Assembly (NCBI GenBank): GCA_000727475.1
Contig: KL647309.1
Span: forward strand, 1,433,820-1,497,819
Source of the DNA: Sarcocystis neurona
Lineage: Eukaryota > Apicomplexa > Conoidasida > Eucoccidiorida > Sarcocystidae
Length of the DNA stretch: 64,000 nucleotides
Direction: 5' to 3'
Shown here: positions 11,701 through 19,918 of the stretch, in pieces
Numbering within the stretch: position 1 is the stretch's first letter
How the letters are laid out: each line of letters starts with the position of its first letter
Program-made: the position numbers and the translations under genes
The notes under the pieces: generated by a model
Seen by the model: only the letters and a program-made list of their open reading frames with translations
Told to the model about the DNA's origin: nothing
Databases searched by the model: none

Positions 11701-13416
11701 CAGACACGCCACAAAGCGCTTAGCGAGAAGCACTCACAGCAGCAGCAGCAGAACACACAGCAGCTGTGTACACAGGACGAAGAACAGCGGGAGAATGTAG
11801 CGCGTCCGGGGCGGCAGCAGCACGTCCCCCAGCAGCATTGTCGAACATTTGTTGATGGCCGCAGCCATCAGCAAGAAAGGTTCTTCTTTCCTCATGGAAG
11901 AAATGTGCTGCTGGTGCCAATAGATGTGCGGCCACGCCACCATGCAGCGGTCGGGCAGCTGCCATTTACATTGCTGCTGCCTTTGGAGGAACTTCGCAAA
12001 CACGTGAAAGCGTTTAGACAGGCGTGTCACACATCAGCACACTCAGTCGCGTCTGTAAGTTTCAAGGAATGCCGTGATTTCCGTACGAATGCGGCCAACA
12101 GAAATACGTCTGGTTTAGACGCTGCTCAAGGACACCGGGAAGTAATCTCGCATTCATTTACCGGTGAAACAGACAAACGAGAGCTTTCTCTACTTCCGAA
12201 GGCGGACGACAGAGCAGGCCGCGATTTACAGAGAAACGCGGCAAATATTGAAGTATCCAGTATTCTTGCAGTACCAGACCGAGAGAGACGTGTGATTCCA
12301 GGAAAGGCAGGGTTATTCCAAGAAAGGTCAGCAGTCGCCGGGGTAGAACGCAGCGAAGTACCCGGTATAGTGTCAACAACTGGACACGCCCAAGCAATTT
12401 CAGTAGGCGTCGTGGAGACACACACGGGTTCACTGGAAGTTGCTGCGGCAACGGGTGCAAGGAAGGGGCCTTCTGCTGCACGCGGAGAAGACACGCAAGT
12501 AAAAATTCGGGAAACTGAATTTGGAGGCGGCGGCAAGGGAGGGTGTACGGCTACACGGCTTCAAAGCAAAGGCGCCAACACGCTTGCCGCCAGTAGAGCA
12601 GACGCTGTATCGGAGAAGTCTGGTGCTGATGCAGACCCACAAACGTGCAACACACGTGAACACTCTTTAGTTGACGACGGCGTGCGTCCATGGATCAGTA
12701 GAGAGCAAGCCCAGATTTCTCCTGCACCTCAGCAGGAAATCAGCGTTGCTGCCACACCACCCCTGACGACAGCAGCATGGGGAGCTCCAGCAACAGACAC
12801 AGTACACGGGGTAGCACAACAGGCAACTGCATGGGCAGCAGTACCTGCGCCAGTGCCAAAAGCAGATGAAGAGAGAGAAGCACAGGCAGATATCCCCGTG
12901 TCTCTGAACTCCGAAGTAGACGGCAGTGCGGACGGGAGGACACCTCAGCGTTCTCTAAACGCATTAGATATATTTGTGGCGGAAAAGCTTCTGCAGCTGC
13001 ATCGAGATGTGGTGCGCAGCAGCCACATCGTATGTGTGCTCTTGTGTAGACGAGGCCTCGACAGTAGCATCGCTACTTCTTTATTGCACGAACTGAAGAG
13101 ATTAGATCTCGCCGGAGAAGCAAGAAGGATTGAGTCATCAGAAAATTGTGGCCTAACATCCTCGTGGAATCCAAGCAGCAACGACAGTTTGGAAAAGGAA
13201 AGGTACTGCGAATTCTCTGACTGTGCCACTACACTAACGCAAGTTGAAGAAGCCACAGGAGTTCAGCTGTCAGTGTCCGCAGCAACAGCAACAAGAAAAG
13301 CGAATTCAGCTGAGGATCTGCTTTGGTCGGAGAAAAGTGGAGTTTCAGTCGTGAATTTGTCTGGCGGATTACTGGAGCTGCAACGGCGTTACTTCTTTTC
13401 CATGCCTGTGGTCTAG
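2657..13416 (+). CDS. UBA4: UBA4/MOCS3-like E1-type adenylyltransferase with rhodanese domain (gene span, 5' incomplete)
   Basis: The family adenylates and thiolates the C-terminal glycine of ubiquitin-like sulfur carriers (URM1; MOCS2A in molybdopterin synthesis) in the cytosol, which feeds tRNA wobble-uridine thiolation. Supported exons are 2657-2751, 4581-4693, 5892-6288 and a terminal exon ending at the stop 13414-13416. In order they give a ThiF/MoeB core ([17 protein letters not shown]), the CYRC zinc half-site, the catalytic-cysteine segment (ACDVHGVMG), a helix ([10 protein letters not shown]), the LLLFDGLDA strand, and rhodanese signatures (IDVRP, CRRGLDS, NLSGG). The first three exons join in phase. 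The N-terminal ATP-binding part (GAGGLG region) was not found upstream; it may lie in the 804-1229 gap or outside the window. One or more exons between 6289 and about 11360 are unresolved. Family assignment is strong; the complete structure is not. Confidence 0.85.
2752..4580 (+). other. UBA4 intron with CAG/CTG arrays and a long pyrimidine tract
   Basis: This 1.8-kb intron begins GTGAGC and ends CTGCAG. From 2760 to 3960 it carries many CAG/CTG runs that leave every frame open in stretches. From about 4010 to 4560 it is strongly C/T-rich on the coding strand, directly before the acceptor. The phases of the flanking exons (1 nt + 2 nt) and the continuity of the protein (VYHL-A-SPCYRC) argue that none of the open frames inside is translated. 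Confidence 0.7.
4581..4693 (+). CDS. UBA4: UBA4 exon: CxxC zinc half-site and catalytic-cysteine segment
   Basis: The exon encodes [13 protein letters not shown], then [24 protein letters not shown] corresponds to the first zinc-binding CxxC of MoeB/UBA4. The Cys in ACDVHGVMG aligns with the E1 catalytic cysteine that precedes GVLG in this family. The acceptor is CTGCAG and the donor is GTACGT; the exon ends on a complete codon (GVFL). Confidence 0.9.
4985..5180. repeat. Degenerate tandem repeat in a UBA4 intron
   Basis: The element GGTCAGCAAACGATCTTTCC (5007) recurs as GGTCACCAGACGATCTTCC (5073) and GTCAACAGACGATTTTGC (5150), each followed by a TGTATATAT-type segment. It lies in the UBA4 intron 4694-5891. 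Confidence 0.6.
5892..6288 (+). CDS. UBA4: UBA4 exon: end of adenylation domain with Ser/Asn-rich CAG-encoded insert
   Basis: The exon of 132 codons opens with [12 protein letters not shown] (family QALEVIK helix) and closes with [18 protein letters not shown] then GRRRPGC, the last strand and the start of the second zinc half-site. Residues 20-101 of the exon are a low-complexity Ser/Asn insert read from AGC/AAC triplets, where the family normally has a short loop. The frame is open across the whole insert. The donor is GTGAGC at 6289; the exon ends with one base (T) of a split codon. Confidence 0.85.
7111..7169 (+). CDS. Candidate UBA4 exon (uncertain)
   Basis: An ATTTACAG acceptor and a GTGAGG donor bound 59 nt whose two leading bases complete the split codon left by the exon ending at 6288, giving Cys. 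It would encode [20 protein letters not shown], placing CG where the family has the second zinc-knuckle CG. Only the phase and this Cys-Gly support it; the rest has no recognisable match. Confidence 0.25.
7585..7805. repeat. Three copies of a CAGGTCAGT-containing element
   Basis: ACAGGTCAGTCGGCACAC (7589), GCAGGTCAGTTGATACAC (7695) and GCAGGTCAGTCGAGACAG (7788) recur about every 100 bases, separated by TA microsatellites, in the unresolved central part of the UBA4 gene. Each joins an AG acceptor directly to a GTCAGT donor. Confidence 0.6.
8115..8190 (+). CDS. Candidate UBA4 exon (uncertain)
   Basis: A CATAG acceptor and a GTGAGT donor bound an open segment reading [15 protein letters not shown] then RSWQELQTA. 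Its entry phase also fits the exon ending at 6288, so it competes with, or needs another exon to combine with, the candidate at 7111-7169. RSWQEL could correspond to the R[VI]Sxx[EDY][LY] stretch preceding the rhodanese domain in MOCS3. Transcript data would decide. Confidence 0.25.
8848..9520. repeat. Purine-rich minisatellite, about five copies of 115-138 bp
   Basis: Units start AGACACGGGGAGACACAGGG or AGACACAGGGAGACACAGGG at about 8848, 8973, 9088, 9221 and 9359, each containing GACACTGCGGCACATAAAG-like and GGGGCAGACGGAGTCACA-like blocks. The plus strand is mostly A, G and C with very few T. Long open frames on both strands follow from the lack of stops in this composition. It lies within the UBA4 gene span. 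Confidence 0.85.
11068..13416 (+). CDS. UBA4: UBA4 terminal exon: rhodanese domain split by a very large insertion
   Basis: The open frame runs from an ATG at 11068 to TAG at 13414; the true exon start is an acceptor, perhaps CACCAG just before 11360. Numbering from 11068, residues 160-260 are Gln-rich. Residues 279-309 carry the first rhodanese half ([11 protein letters not shown], then [13 protein letters not shown]). Residues 652-672 carry the active-site loop [13 protein letters not shown] with Cys660. Residues 757-782 carry [18 protein letters not shown], the family GGLxxW end. Family members place the active-site Cys about 60-90 residues after IDVRP; here it is about 370, so roughly 300 residues without recognisable domain interrupt the fold. 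A second insert of about 60 residues separates the Cys loop from NLSGG. The final Trp of GGLxAW is missing. Confidence 0.85.
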   Translation: MHCCARGSCVPSLRGSTVLQMRPEYQISCAYPSLPAEQQLSAAAFPRFYFPHLLAHDRIAAGRRLAITTAATSADALLFRILFPYCDSPPVSPTFTPAAEAAAGPPTRSVAGKREVEKKFRTESVERTTENCDNTGDSLMKTSCWARLKCVVTRAMQGLQQQKQQQQRHTARHEHIQEVQSYENRCLLSAEQKSLFYQQRERHQRRQQCESQTRHKALSEKHSQQQQQNTQQLCTQDEEQRENVARPGRQQHVPQQHCRTFVDGRSHQQERFFFPHGRNVLLVPIDVRPRHHAAVGQLPFTLLLPLEELRKHVKAFRQACHTSAHSVASVSFKECRDFRTNAANRNTSGLDAAQGHREVISHSFTGETDKRELSLLPKADDRAGRDLQRNAANIEVSSILAVPDRERRVIPGKAGLFQERSAVAGVERSEVPGIVSTTGHAQAISVGVVETHTGSLEVAAATGARKGPSAARGEDTQVKIRETEFGGGGKGGCTATRLQSKGANTLAASRADAVSEKSGADADPQTCNTREHSLVDDGVRPWISREQAQISPAPQQEISVAATPPLTTAAWGAPATDTVHGVAQQATAWAAVPAPVPKADEEREAQADIPVSLNSEVDGSADGRTPQRSLNALDIFVAEKLLQLHRDVVRSSHIVCVLLCRRGLDSSIATSLLHELKRLDLAGEARRIESSENCGLTSSWNPSSNDSLEKERYCEFSDCATTLTQVEEATGVQLSVSAATATRKANSAEDLLWSEKSGVSVVNLSGGLLELQRRYFFSMPVV

Positions 13417-16400
13417 CAGATATTTTTTGAGGAAGGGAGGTTTGAGGTGGATCTGACATGTATCCCATGGTAACCGCGAAGGCAAACAGCGCCGGCAACT
13501 ACCACCCGGGGATCAACAAAATCGTCTACAGTCAAGGTACAGTGTCAGAGTGTTAACGGATTGTCCGACTTTAACGTGTTTCTTTTTGCTGTTTTCAATG
13601 CTCGTCGGCTCCTCTGTGGTAGGAAATCGGCCGGCAAAATTAGAAGAAAAGAAGAGGAAAGATTGTAACTTTGCGGGAAAAGCTCGAGTATCTACTAGGA
13701 GCTAGCATTTTGTGACGTGGAGCAACCCTGTATGCATGAGCGTATATACATGTATATAATATGCAACGGTATCAGCGTTTGGCGTGACGGAAGTGACACA
13801 CACGCACATAGGAATAGAGGATATATCAGTGTTTGCAAACAGGACTTGCGCGTCAGCAATCCTTGTTGTATTTGCAGCTTAACGCTGCGTTGTGTAAGTG
13901 TAGATTTCAAGTCAATGACAAAGCCAACCTCGAATCACAAGTGTGCACTGATAAAGGTCACCTTGACATTTGCTTTGAACTGTACGTGAAGGAGGAGCAT
14001 ATTTCAGTGCATCTACAAATATGTGTGAGTCTATGGAGGACTGTGTGCCAGGTGTGTGTGTGTGTGTGTGTTTGTGTACACATATATGTGTGAAGGTATC
14101 TACACACGTAAAAATATATCTGGACACGCGCAACAACCGCCTGCCGATGCTCGACGACTTCTTTGCACAGAATTCGCATTCCCATTCAACAGGCGACTGT
14201 GAGATTTAGCGTCGGCAGCTTTCCCCCTTAGAGCAATTCAAAGACGCAGCAGATTCAAGGAAGCCGTAGCTTGTGTGCAATTCGTGGAACCAACGTGCCC
14301 GACAGGAGCGATGCATCCATTTATTGTATACTCAACAGGGTATCAGGACATGATCTGCGACTGGCTTTTGCGTCTCAACAAAAGAGACTGCCCCTACACG
14401 CAGAAAAAAGTGAATCAGACTGTACTTTTATGGGCCTGTCCACAAGGGCGACGAGAGCGTGCAACAGAAGTCCAGCGCATGCTGTTATTGCTCCTGCACG
14501 CGTGGGTCGTGGTAGCACATGTGAGTGAGCCACTAACTCAAGAACTTGTTCAAGTTTGAAAAGTGCGTATAATGCATGCTACGTGTGCACAACGAGTACT
14601 TGTGGGAGGTGCCAGTGAGGACGCTCTCGCTGAGTTGAATTATCCGCAGGGCATCTGCACCTGTACCCTTATATGTGAAGCTACGCACATCAACTGTTAT
14701 TGCCATTAGATATAAAACTTCATGCAGTCGTCCTAAGCATATTGGCAAAATGTGCTCCGAGAACTTGTCGATTCGATGCTATAAGACGTGTACACGTGAA
14801 TACGCATCACACGACGACCGCACACACGTAGCGCACAGCTGTCTCTGTTGTTCACTACAATAACTGGGTTAGGCCTCCTTTTAACGTGTGCTTGCTTCTC
14901 AGTGCGTGTAACACGTAAAACTGCGAACAGTAATCGAAACCGGTCCTTGTATTTGGAAGGCCAGCCACACTGTGCTGTTTCTTTTTTCAAGCCACGACAT
15001 TTAATCACTGGTGAAAATCAGAATTTCCACGAACTTGTGCGTTTTGGACAACAACGCAGTTCGCTAGAAAACTTCGGCAGCAGACGTCGTAGCTTCACTG
15101 CCGTATCAAAGACAACCATTGGGCAATGTTGTTACGGAATAACAGCGGAGGAAACACACTGGTGTCTGTCAATCTTGCAGACGCACATACGCATCCGTGC
15201 ATTACAACTGCGATAACGCTCCCATGCGCATATTTACGCTTTGCACCTCATGCAAGTACTCCGTACGTGTGCACCAATGGCAGAACGTACATGAGAGAGA
15301 GGGCGAATACGCGTGGTGATCCACTACAGAATGAAAAGTTGCCCCGAACCGCCGACGAAACGCACAAGGATGAGTGTTGCTTTTCTACAGCCGCACACGT
15401 ACAACATCGATCGTGGTTAGCACGTCGTGCGTATACAGCTACACCCTTACGCTTGTGTGTACCCACTTCCCCGAACATTCCAGGTACATGGAGACATGCG
15501 CACACACGTTTCTGAGTTGTCAAAAGACGAGAAAACGATGCCGTCGTCGCATATGACAACATACGATGGAGTGGACTGATGCCGGATTAAGAACATGGGT
15601 CAACGGTGTGTGTCTACGATGCCGAGGGCTCAATTGCACGCCTGTGTCCTAGTGCGTTCACTGCGACTTGCGGACCCGCGCTATACGAGTGACGAAGGTC
15701 CGCTTCATGTCACAACACCTGGCTGCTGTCGGTCGCGTAGCAGTTTCTTCGATCGAACATAGCGCCCACAGACCGATGTGTAGTTCTTATGCATAGGCAG
15801 AGGCGAATAGACAACTAGAGAAAAGTGGACGGGGAGACAAAGATAATTCTCATGCAAGAATGCAGATATGTAAAGTCTACACCATGGTGGCTGCGTAGGT
15901 GTACGCACTGCAGAGGCGTGGCTTCTCGGCTATTTTCGAAACGCTGCGAGAGTCGTTTTACACAAGGTAAACACATTTATCATACACTAATAAAGGACAC
16001 ATCATCTGCAAGAAAGATTGTCTGCATAGAAATTCCTTTGTCATTACTACGACGCTTTGCACAGCGAGTAGGGTATGCTCCTACGTGCTATATTTTCGAT
16101 TAACTCCAATGTGGAAAAAAGTGCGTTTACCACTCCTCCTGTGGTCGATCCTCGGATACCTTGGAGACGCTGCGGTTATCGTTTTACACGACGTAGAGTC
16201 AGCTGTCATAAAGTCGGAAAGGATACACCACCTGGAACAAAGACTGTCCACCTGGAGTCTACTTCTACATAGCTATGGAGTTCTCCACAGCGACTATGGT
16301 ACGCTCTTACTTGCTATATTTTCGTTCAACCTTAAAAGAGAAAAAAGTTAGTTCACCTCTCGTCTTGTTATCGTCCTTCGTTCGTCTCTCGGTGCACTGC

Positions 16401-16561
16401 GTTTCTCTACGCTACTTCTGCCGGAACGGTGTGTTCCGCAGCGACTACGCTGGACTCTTGCTTGCTACATTTTGTCCGACCTTAGTGAATAAAAATGTTG
16501 GTTTGCCTTTGGTCGTGTGATCATCTTTTGTTCGTCTCTCAATGCTCTACATTTCTATACG
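13417..16561. other. Repeat-poor intergenic region between UBA4 and ROPK
   Basis: No gene was recognised. Open frames reach 122-129 codons (14848-15216 and 15126-15515, plus strand) but carry no motif and overlap each other. The 3' flanks of two convergent genes meet here (UBA4 plus, ROPK minus). A short TG run occurs near 14055. Confidence 0.6.
16030..16560. repeat. Three diverged tandem copies abutting the ROPK stop codon
   Basis: The motif TGCTATATTTTCG or TGCTACATTTTG recurs at 16086, 16312 and 16463, each preceded by a CACAGCGA or CGCAGCGACTA block and followed by a GTTTACC/GTTCACC/GTTTGCC segment. The last copy ends within a few bases of the gene's stop at 16562. Confidence 0.7.
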
Positions 16562-19500
16562 TTACTTCGAACTGAGCTTCTCGGGGTGTTGTCCTCTGAG
16601 GTCCCGTGAGCCGAGTGGTGTTTGCTTCGGAAGATGTCTTCTATGCGCAGGCACACCTTCGCTTGTTGCATGTGCTGCACTACGCTGAGGCTTCTGTAAC
16701 CCGCGCCTGAGTAGTGTGTCCCCCTTTGGCGGCTTATTCAATCCTTGGACGGTGACTCGTACAGTATCCGCAAGGTGTTTGAAATCATACTTGTCGAAGA
16801 AGGTGTAGAGATTGACCGTCGCTGGGGAACACAACTGAACAATCAGATTTTTTACTTCTGGGGGCGTCGTTGGAACGCAGTTAGGGAAGTAAAGGTACTC
16901 TTCGGTGTGCCAGTCTGAGACGGTGCCCAACAGTTCGTAATCTAGCTCGCTTGAGCACCATAGTGCCGCCAGCAGTCCGACCAGAGAAAGGCGGCTGTGG
17001 TGCGGGACTACCGCCTTTGCCAAGAGCAAAGTTCTTTTTGGCAGAGACTGGAAAACGGGAGAAAGAAGACAAATTATGGTCCCCTGGGGGCTCAACGCAA
17101 AATCCCGCGTTGTGAAACGTCTTGGCAAGACGCCGTGGCTGTCCAGAGAGCCCACAACCGCCAAAACTTGAACAGTAAGATTCAGCCTCATCTGGTAGAC
17201 ACGTGTCTGATTTTGTGGCTCGAGTGCTTCCTCTCGCAAAAGCACCACCAGCGTCTCCAAGTCTGTTAACCACGGTTCTTTAACCTTTAGGAAAGGGGCC
17301 ACTGAGTAAAGGCAGTCGCTTTCGTCCTGTTCGTTTGTATTTTCTTCGGGACCAATCATCCATACGTCATTTATTGAACTCAGCGCCAAGGCTGGAGTAA
17401 TTGCGTTTACTTTTAGCGAAGACTGAAGTCTTAGCTTTTTGAGGGCCTGTAGTCGAAGAGTCTCACTGTGGATCAACAGCTCTTCGTTAATCCTACTGCA
17501 GTCAACAACTAGAATTTCGAGAAAGAACAGCCGCCCTTTCTCATCTCTCATGACCATCAGATGCACCGGGGGCGTCACTACAAAAAGTGCCTCTTGCTTC
17601 AAAGTATATGTTTTACCCCACACCAGGGAAGTAAAGCGTATCTCTTGACCTTTTGGCGCGATCGACTCTAAGATGAACGCCTCTTGCTCGCCCGGCGCGT
17701 TTAGCGGAAGACTGCGATGCGCTTTCTTTGCAAGATCCGCGAGGTCCTGACTGCCAATGTACCGGAGCACTGGTGGACAAACCATCTGCGGACGTTCTTT
17801 CTGGCAAATTTCCGGATCTTGAAAACACGGTCCAAGCCTACGTGCGTCCGTTTTCATGATATCAACCAGGTCGCGGACCTCGTCCGTCAGAACCTCGAGG
17901 GATTTTCGGACAGCTGTGTCCGTGCACCTGTATGCATAACCTCTCAATTTTTTCCAGCGTGCTTCCTCTCGTGCAGCATACTCTTCCGTGGCTCGCTGTT
18001 GTGCGGCCTGGGCCTCTGTCACATTGTCGGAAGAGAGCGCTTCGCTGGCACCAGCAACGAGGGAACCTGAAGACAATATTTTGGGACGCGAAGGACGAGC
18101 AGAAGAGGCAGCCTTTCTTGTTATTACACGTAAGAAGCTCGAAGGCTTCCAGATGGAGCGCGCTTCCTCAGGAAGCGCCTCCTTCGCTGTGATTGTCATC
18201 GACTGTGAGCGACGAATGCCGGATGAGGCAGTGGCCTTTGCGGAGGAAGGTGAGGCCGAAGATGCAGTTGAAGACGAGGAAGTAGACGGGCCAGGACTGC
18301 GCCCGAATGTCAAACTCTTGAATGATCTGGGGATCTGAAAGGAGGAGGAACGCGTCGGATGGTTTTTTCTTTTCAACTGTGTTCCTTCCGCACTTTTATC
18401 CTGTTTCTTGTTTAGGTCCGACATGAACGATCCCTTCCAAAAAAATGCTCCTAAGGTGTTCGACTTCTTGCTGTTTTCAAGCGTTGCAGAACCGTGCAGA
18501 TCAAGGGTCTTCTCCAACAGAACTCGAGGTGGTTTTTCAACGGAATCTACATGTCCGCTAACGGGAGATATCCCTGAGGACTTTCGTGCCGACAGGTCTT
18601 CCCCATCGCCTGCTTGATCCACTCTGTCGCCCGATGTAGTCAGACTTGTCAAACTCTTATTATACAGGGGCCCCAAATCTCGTGTTGCCTTTTCCTCGGG
18701 TGGAGCGGAGCTGCCGAAAGTAGTCTTCTTGCATGAAAGAGTGGGAGAAAAATGCATTATCAGCCTGCTCTTACCAGCCACAGAACCCTGTCCGTCAGCC
18801 TTCTCCGAAGATACTCTCGCGGGCAGCGGCCTTTCTGACGAAGTTAGAGGCCAACTGGACTGCGGGAGGTGCATGTCCTCACCACGCTTGCATCGCAGGG
18901 GACTACTGGCAGAAGATCCAAAACCGCTGTTGCACGCAGGTTTCTCCTGTCCCGCAGCAGACACTTTGGTGCTGTCAGCTCCAGAAAAACAGCAGTGTGG
19001 TTCCCTTACACGTGATGATGTAAAATCACCACACGAGGGAGGATGTAAATAATTCTTCTGAGTGCAAGACTTTTTTGTATCCTCCGTTCCACGTCTGCTC
19101 CCCAGTGCCAGGTCATCAGGTGAATGACGGGTCCTGGTTGGTGAGGCAGTTGAGGACTCACTACTATTCGGTGCCATGTGGCCGTAGGAACACACTGCTC
19201 CAGAAGAAGCTCCTAACAAAGTGCTGCGTGAGGGTTGAGTTTCATCAAAAGACACAGCAGTTGTCGAAGACGGAAGAGGGGAAAAATCCTCAGCCGCGAC
19301 AGTGTTCTCAAAACTGGTGCGTGGCCACGCGTCTTCAGAAGAAAGTGGAGGACAGTTCACATTAGAAGACGGTGAAGAACCGCTTCTGAAGACCGTCTGT
19401 GCGGGATGCTTTGGTACGCTTGAGCTGAGGAGACAAGCCCCGTCACACAAATCTGCGGAAGAGTGAGGAAGAAGCAGGTTATCCTTGTTCAACGAGAATT

Positions 19501-19918
19501 CGTCCTCCAAGTCGCTTAAAGACGTGTAGCTGGACGACCCGCGCATGCTGCAAGAAGCAGAGATATTAAAAGAAGTGCTGGGTGTTGTAGAACTGGTACT
19601 CGAACGCGGTGACGAAGAGTCGGGAGCATCCTGTGACGACACCCCAGACGAAGAAAAGGAATCAGACCGATCCGAAGCCTTTGAACTGCGCGTGGACAGT
19701 GCACCACCATGCGACGACTCGGACGTGGACAACAGACGTATGGATCCAGGTGCACACAGGGAGGTATATGCTGGGTGCTTGTCAGGTGCTGTTGAACCTC
19801 GACACTTTGTCTGTATCTCCCCTCCGTCAGGTGTATCACCTGCGGCCTGCGCTTTACGAAACTCCATGGCGACGAGGTGCGCGGAGATGAGAAAAGCAAA
19901 AACAGCGCGAATTTCCAT
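16562..19918 (-). CDS. Rhoptry kinase family (ROPK) pseudokinase, single exon
   Basis: The frame encodes 1118 residues from ATG 19918-19916; it stays open 52 codons further to an ATG at 20074, but the inner Met is followed by a typical signal peptide (MEIRAVFAFLISAHLVAMEF), so it is preferred. Residues about 30-640 are Ser/Thr-rich and low-complexity. Residues about 645-1045 resemble the ROPK kinase-like fold: a DEKGRLFFLEIL strand, an EELLIHSETLRLQALKKL helix, HGVLPRRFTTRDFALSPQG where the catalytic loop lies, LSLVGLLAALWC for the DSWxLGxxxYxxWC helix, and a C-lobe helix ending in FDKYDFKHL. The VAIK lysine, HRD aspartate and DFG are all replaced, so catalysis is unlikely. ROPK proteins of coccidia are secreted from rhoptries during invasion; the role here is inferred from family only. 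No intron, in a repeat-poor block. Confidence 0.82.
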   Translation of the reverse strand: MEIRAVFAFLISAHLVAMEFRKAQAAGDTPDGGEIQTKCRGSTAPDKHPAYTSLCAPGSIRLLSTSESSHGGALSTRSSKASDRSDSFSSSGVSSQDAPDSSSPRSSTSSTTPSTSFNISASCSMRGSSSYTSLSDLEDEFSLNKDNLLLPHSSADLCDGACLLSSSVPKHPAQTVFRSGSSPSSNVNCPPLSSEDAWPRTSFENTVAAEDFSPLPSSTTAVSFDETQPSRSTLLGASSGAVCSYGHMAPNSSESSTASPTRTRHSPDDLALGSRRGTEDTKKSCTQKNYLHPPSCGDFTSSRVREPHCCFSGADSTKVSAAGQEKPACNSGFGSSASSPLRCKRGEDMHLPQSSWPLTSSERPLPARVSSEKADGQGSVAGKSRLIMHFSPTLSCKKTTFGSSAPPEEKATRDLGPLYNKSLTSLTTSGDRVDQAGDGEDLSARKSSGISPVSGHVDSVEKPPRVLLEKTLDLHGSATLENSKKSNTLGAFFWKGSFMSDLNKKQDKSAEGTQLKRKNHPTRSSSFQIPRSFKSLTFGRSPGPSTSSSSTASSASPSSAKATASSGIRRSQSMTITAKEALPEEARSIWKPSSFLRVITRKAASSARPSRPKILSSGSLVAGASEALSSDNVTEAQAAQQRATEEYAAREEARWKKLRGYAYRCTDTAVRKSLEVLTDEVRDLVDIMKTDARRLGPCFQDPEICQKERPQMVCPPVLRYIGSQDLADLAKKAHRSLPLNAPGEQEAFILESIAPKGQEIRFTSLVWGKTYTLKQEALFVVTPPVHLMVMRDEKGRLFFLEILVVDCSRINEELLIHSETLRLQALKKLRLQSSLKVNAITPALALSSINDVWMIGPEENTNEQDESDCLYSVAPFLKVKEPWLTDLETLVVLLREEALEPQNQTRVYQMRLNLTVQVLAVVGSLDSHGVLPRRFTTRDFALSPQGTIICLLSPVFQSLPKRTLLLAKAVVPHHSRLSLVGLLAALWCSSELDYELLGTVSDWHTEEYLYFPNCVPTTPPEVKNLIVQLCSPATVNLYTFFDKYDFKHLADTVRVTVQGLNKPPKGDTLLRRGLQKPQRSAAHATSEGVPAHRRHLPKQTPLGSRDLRGQHPEKLSSK

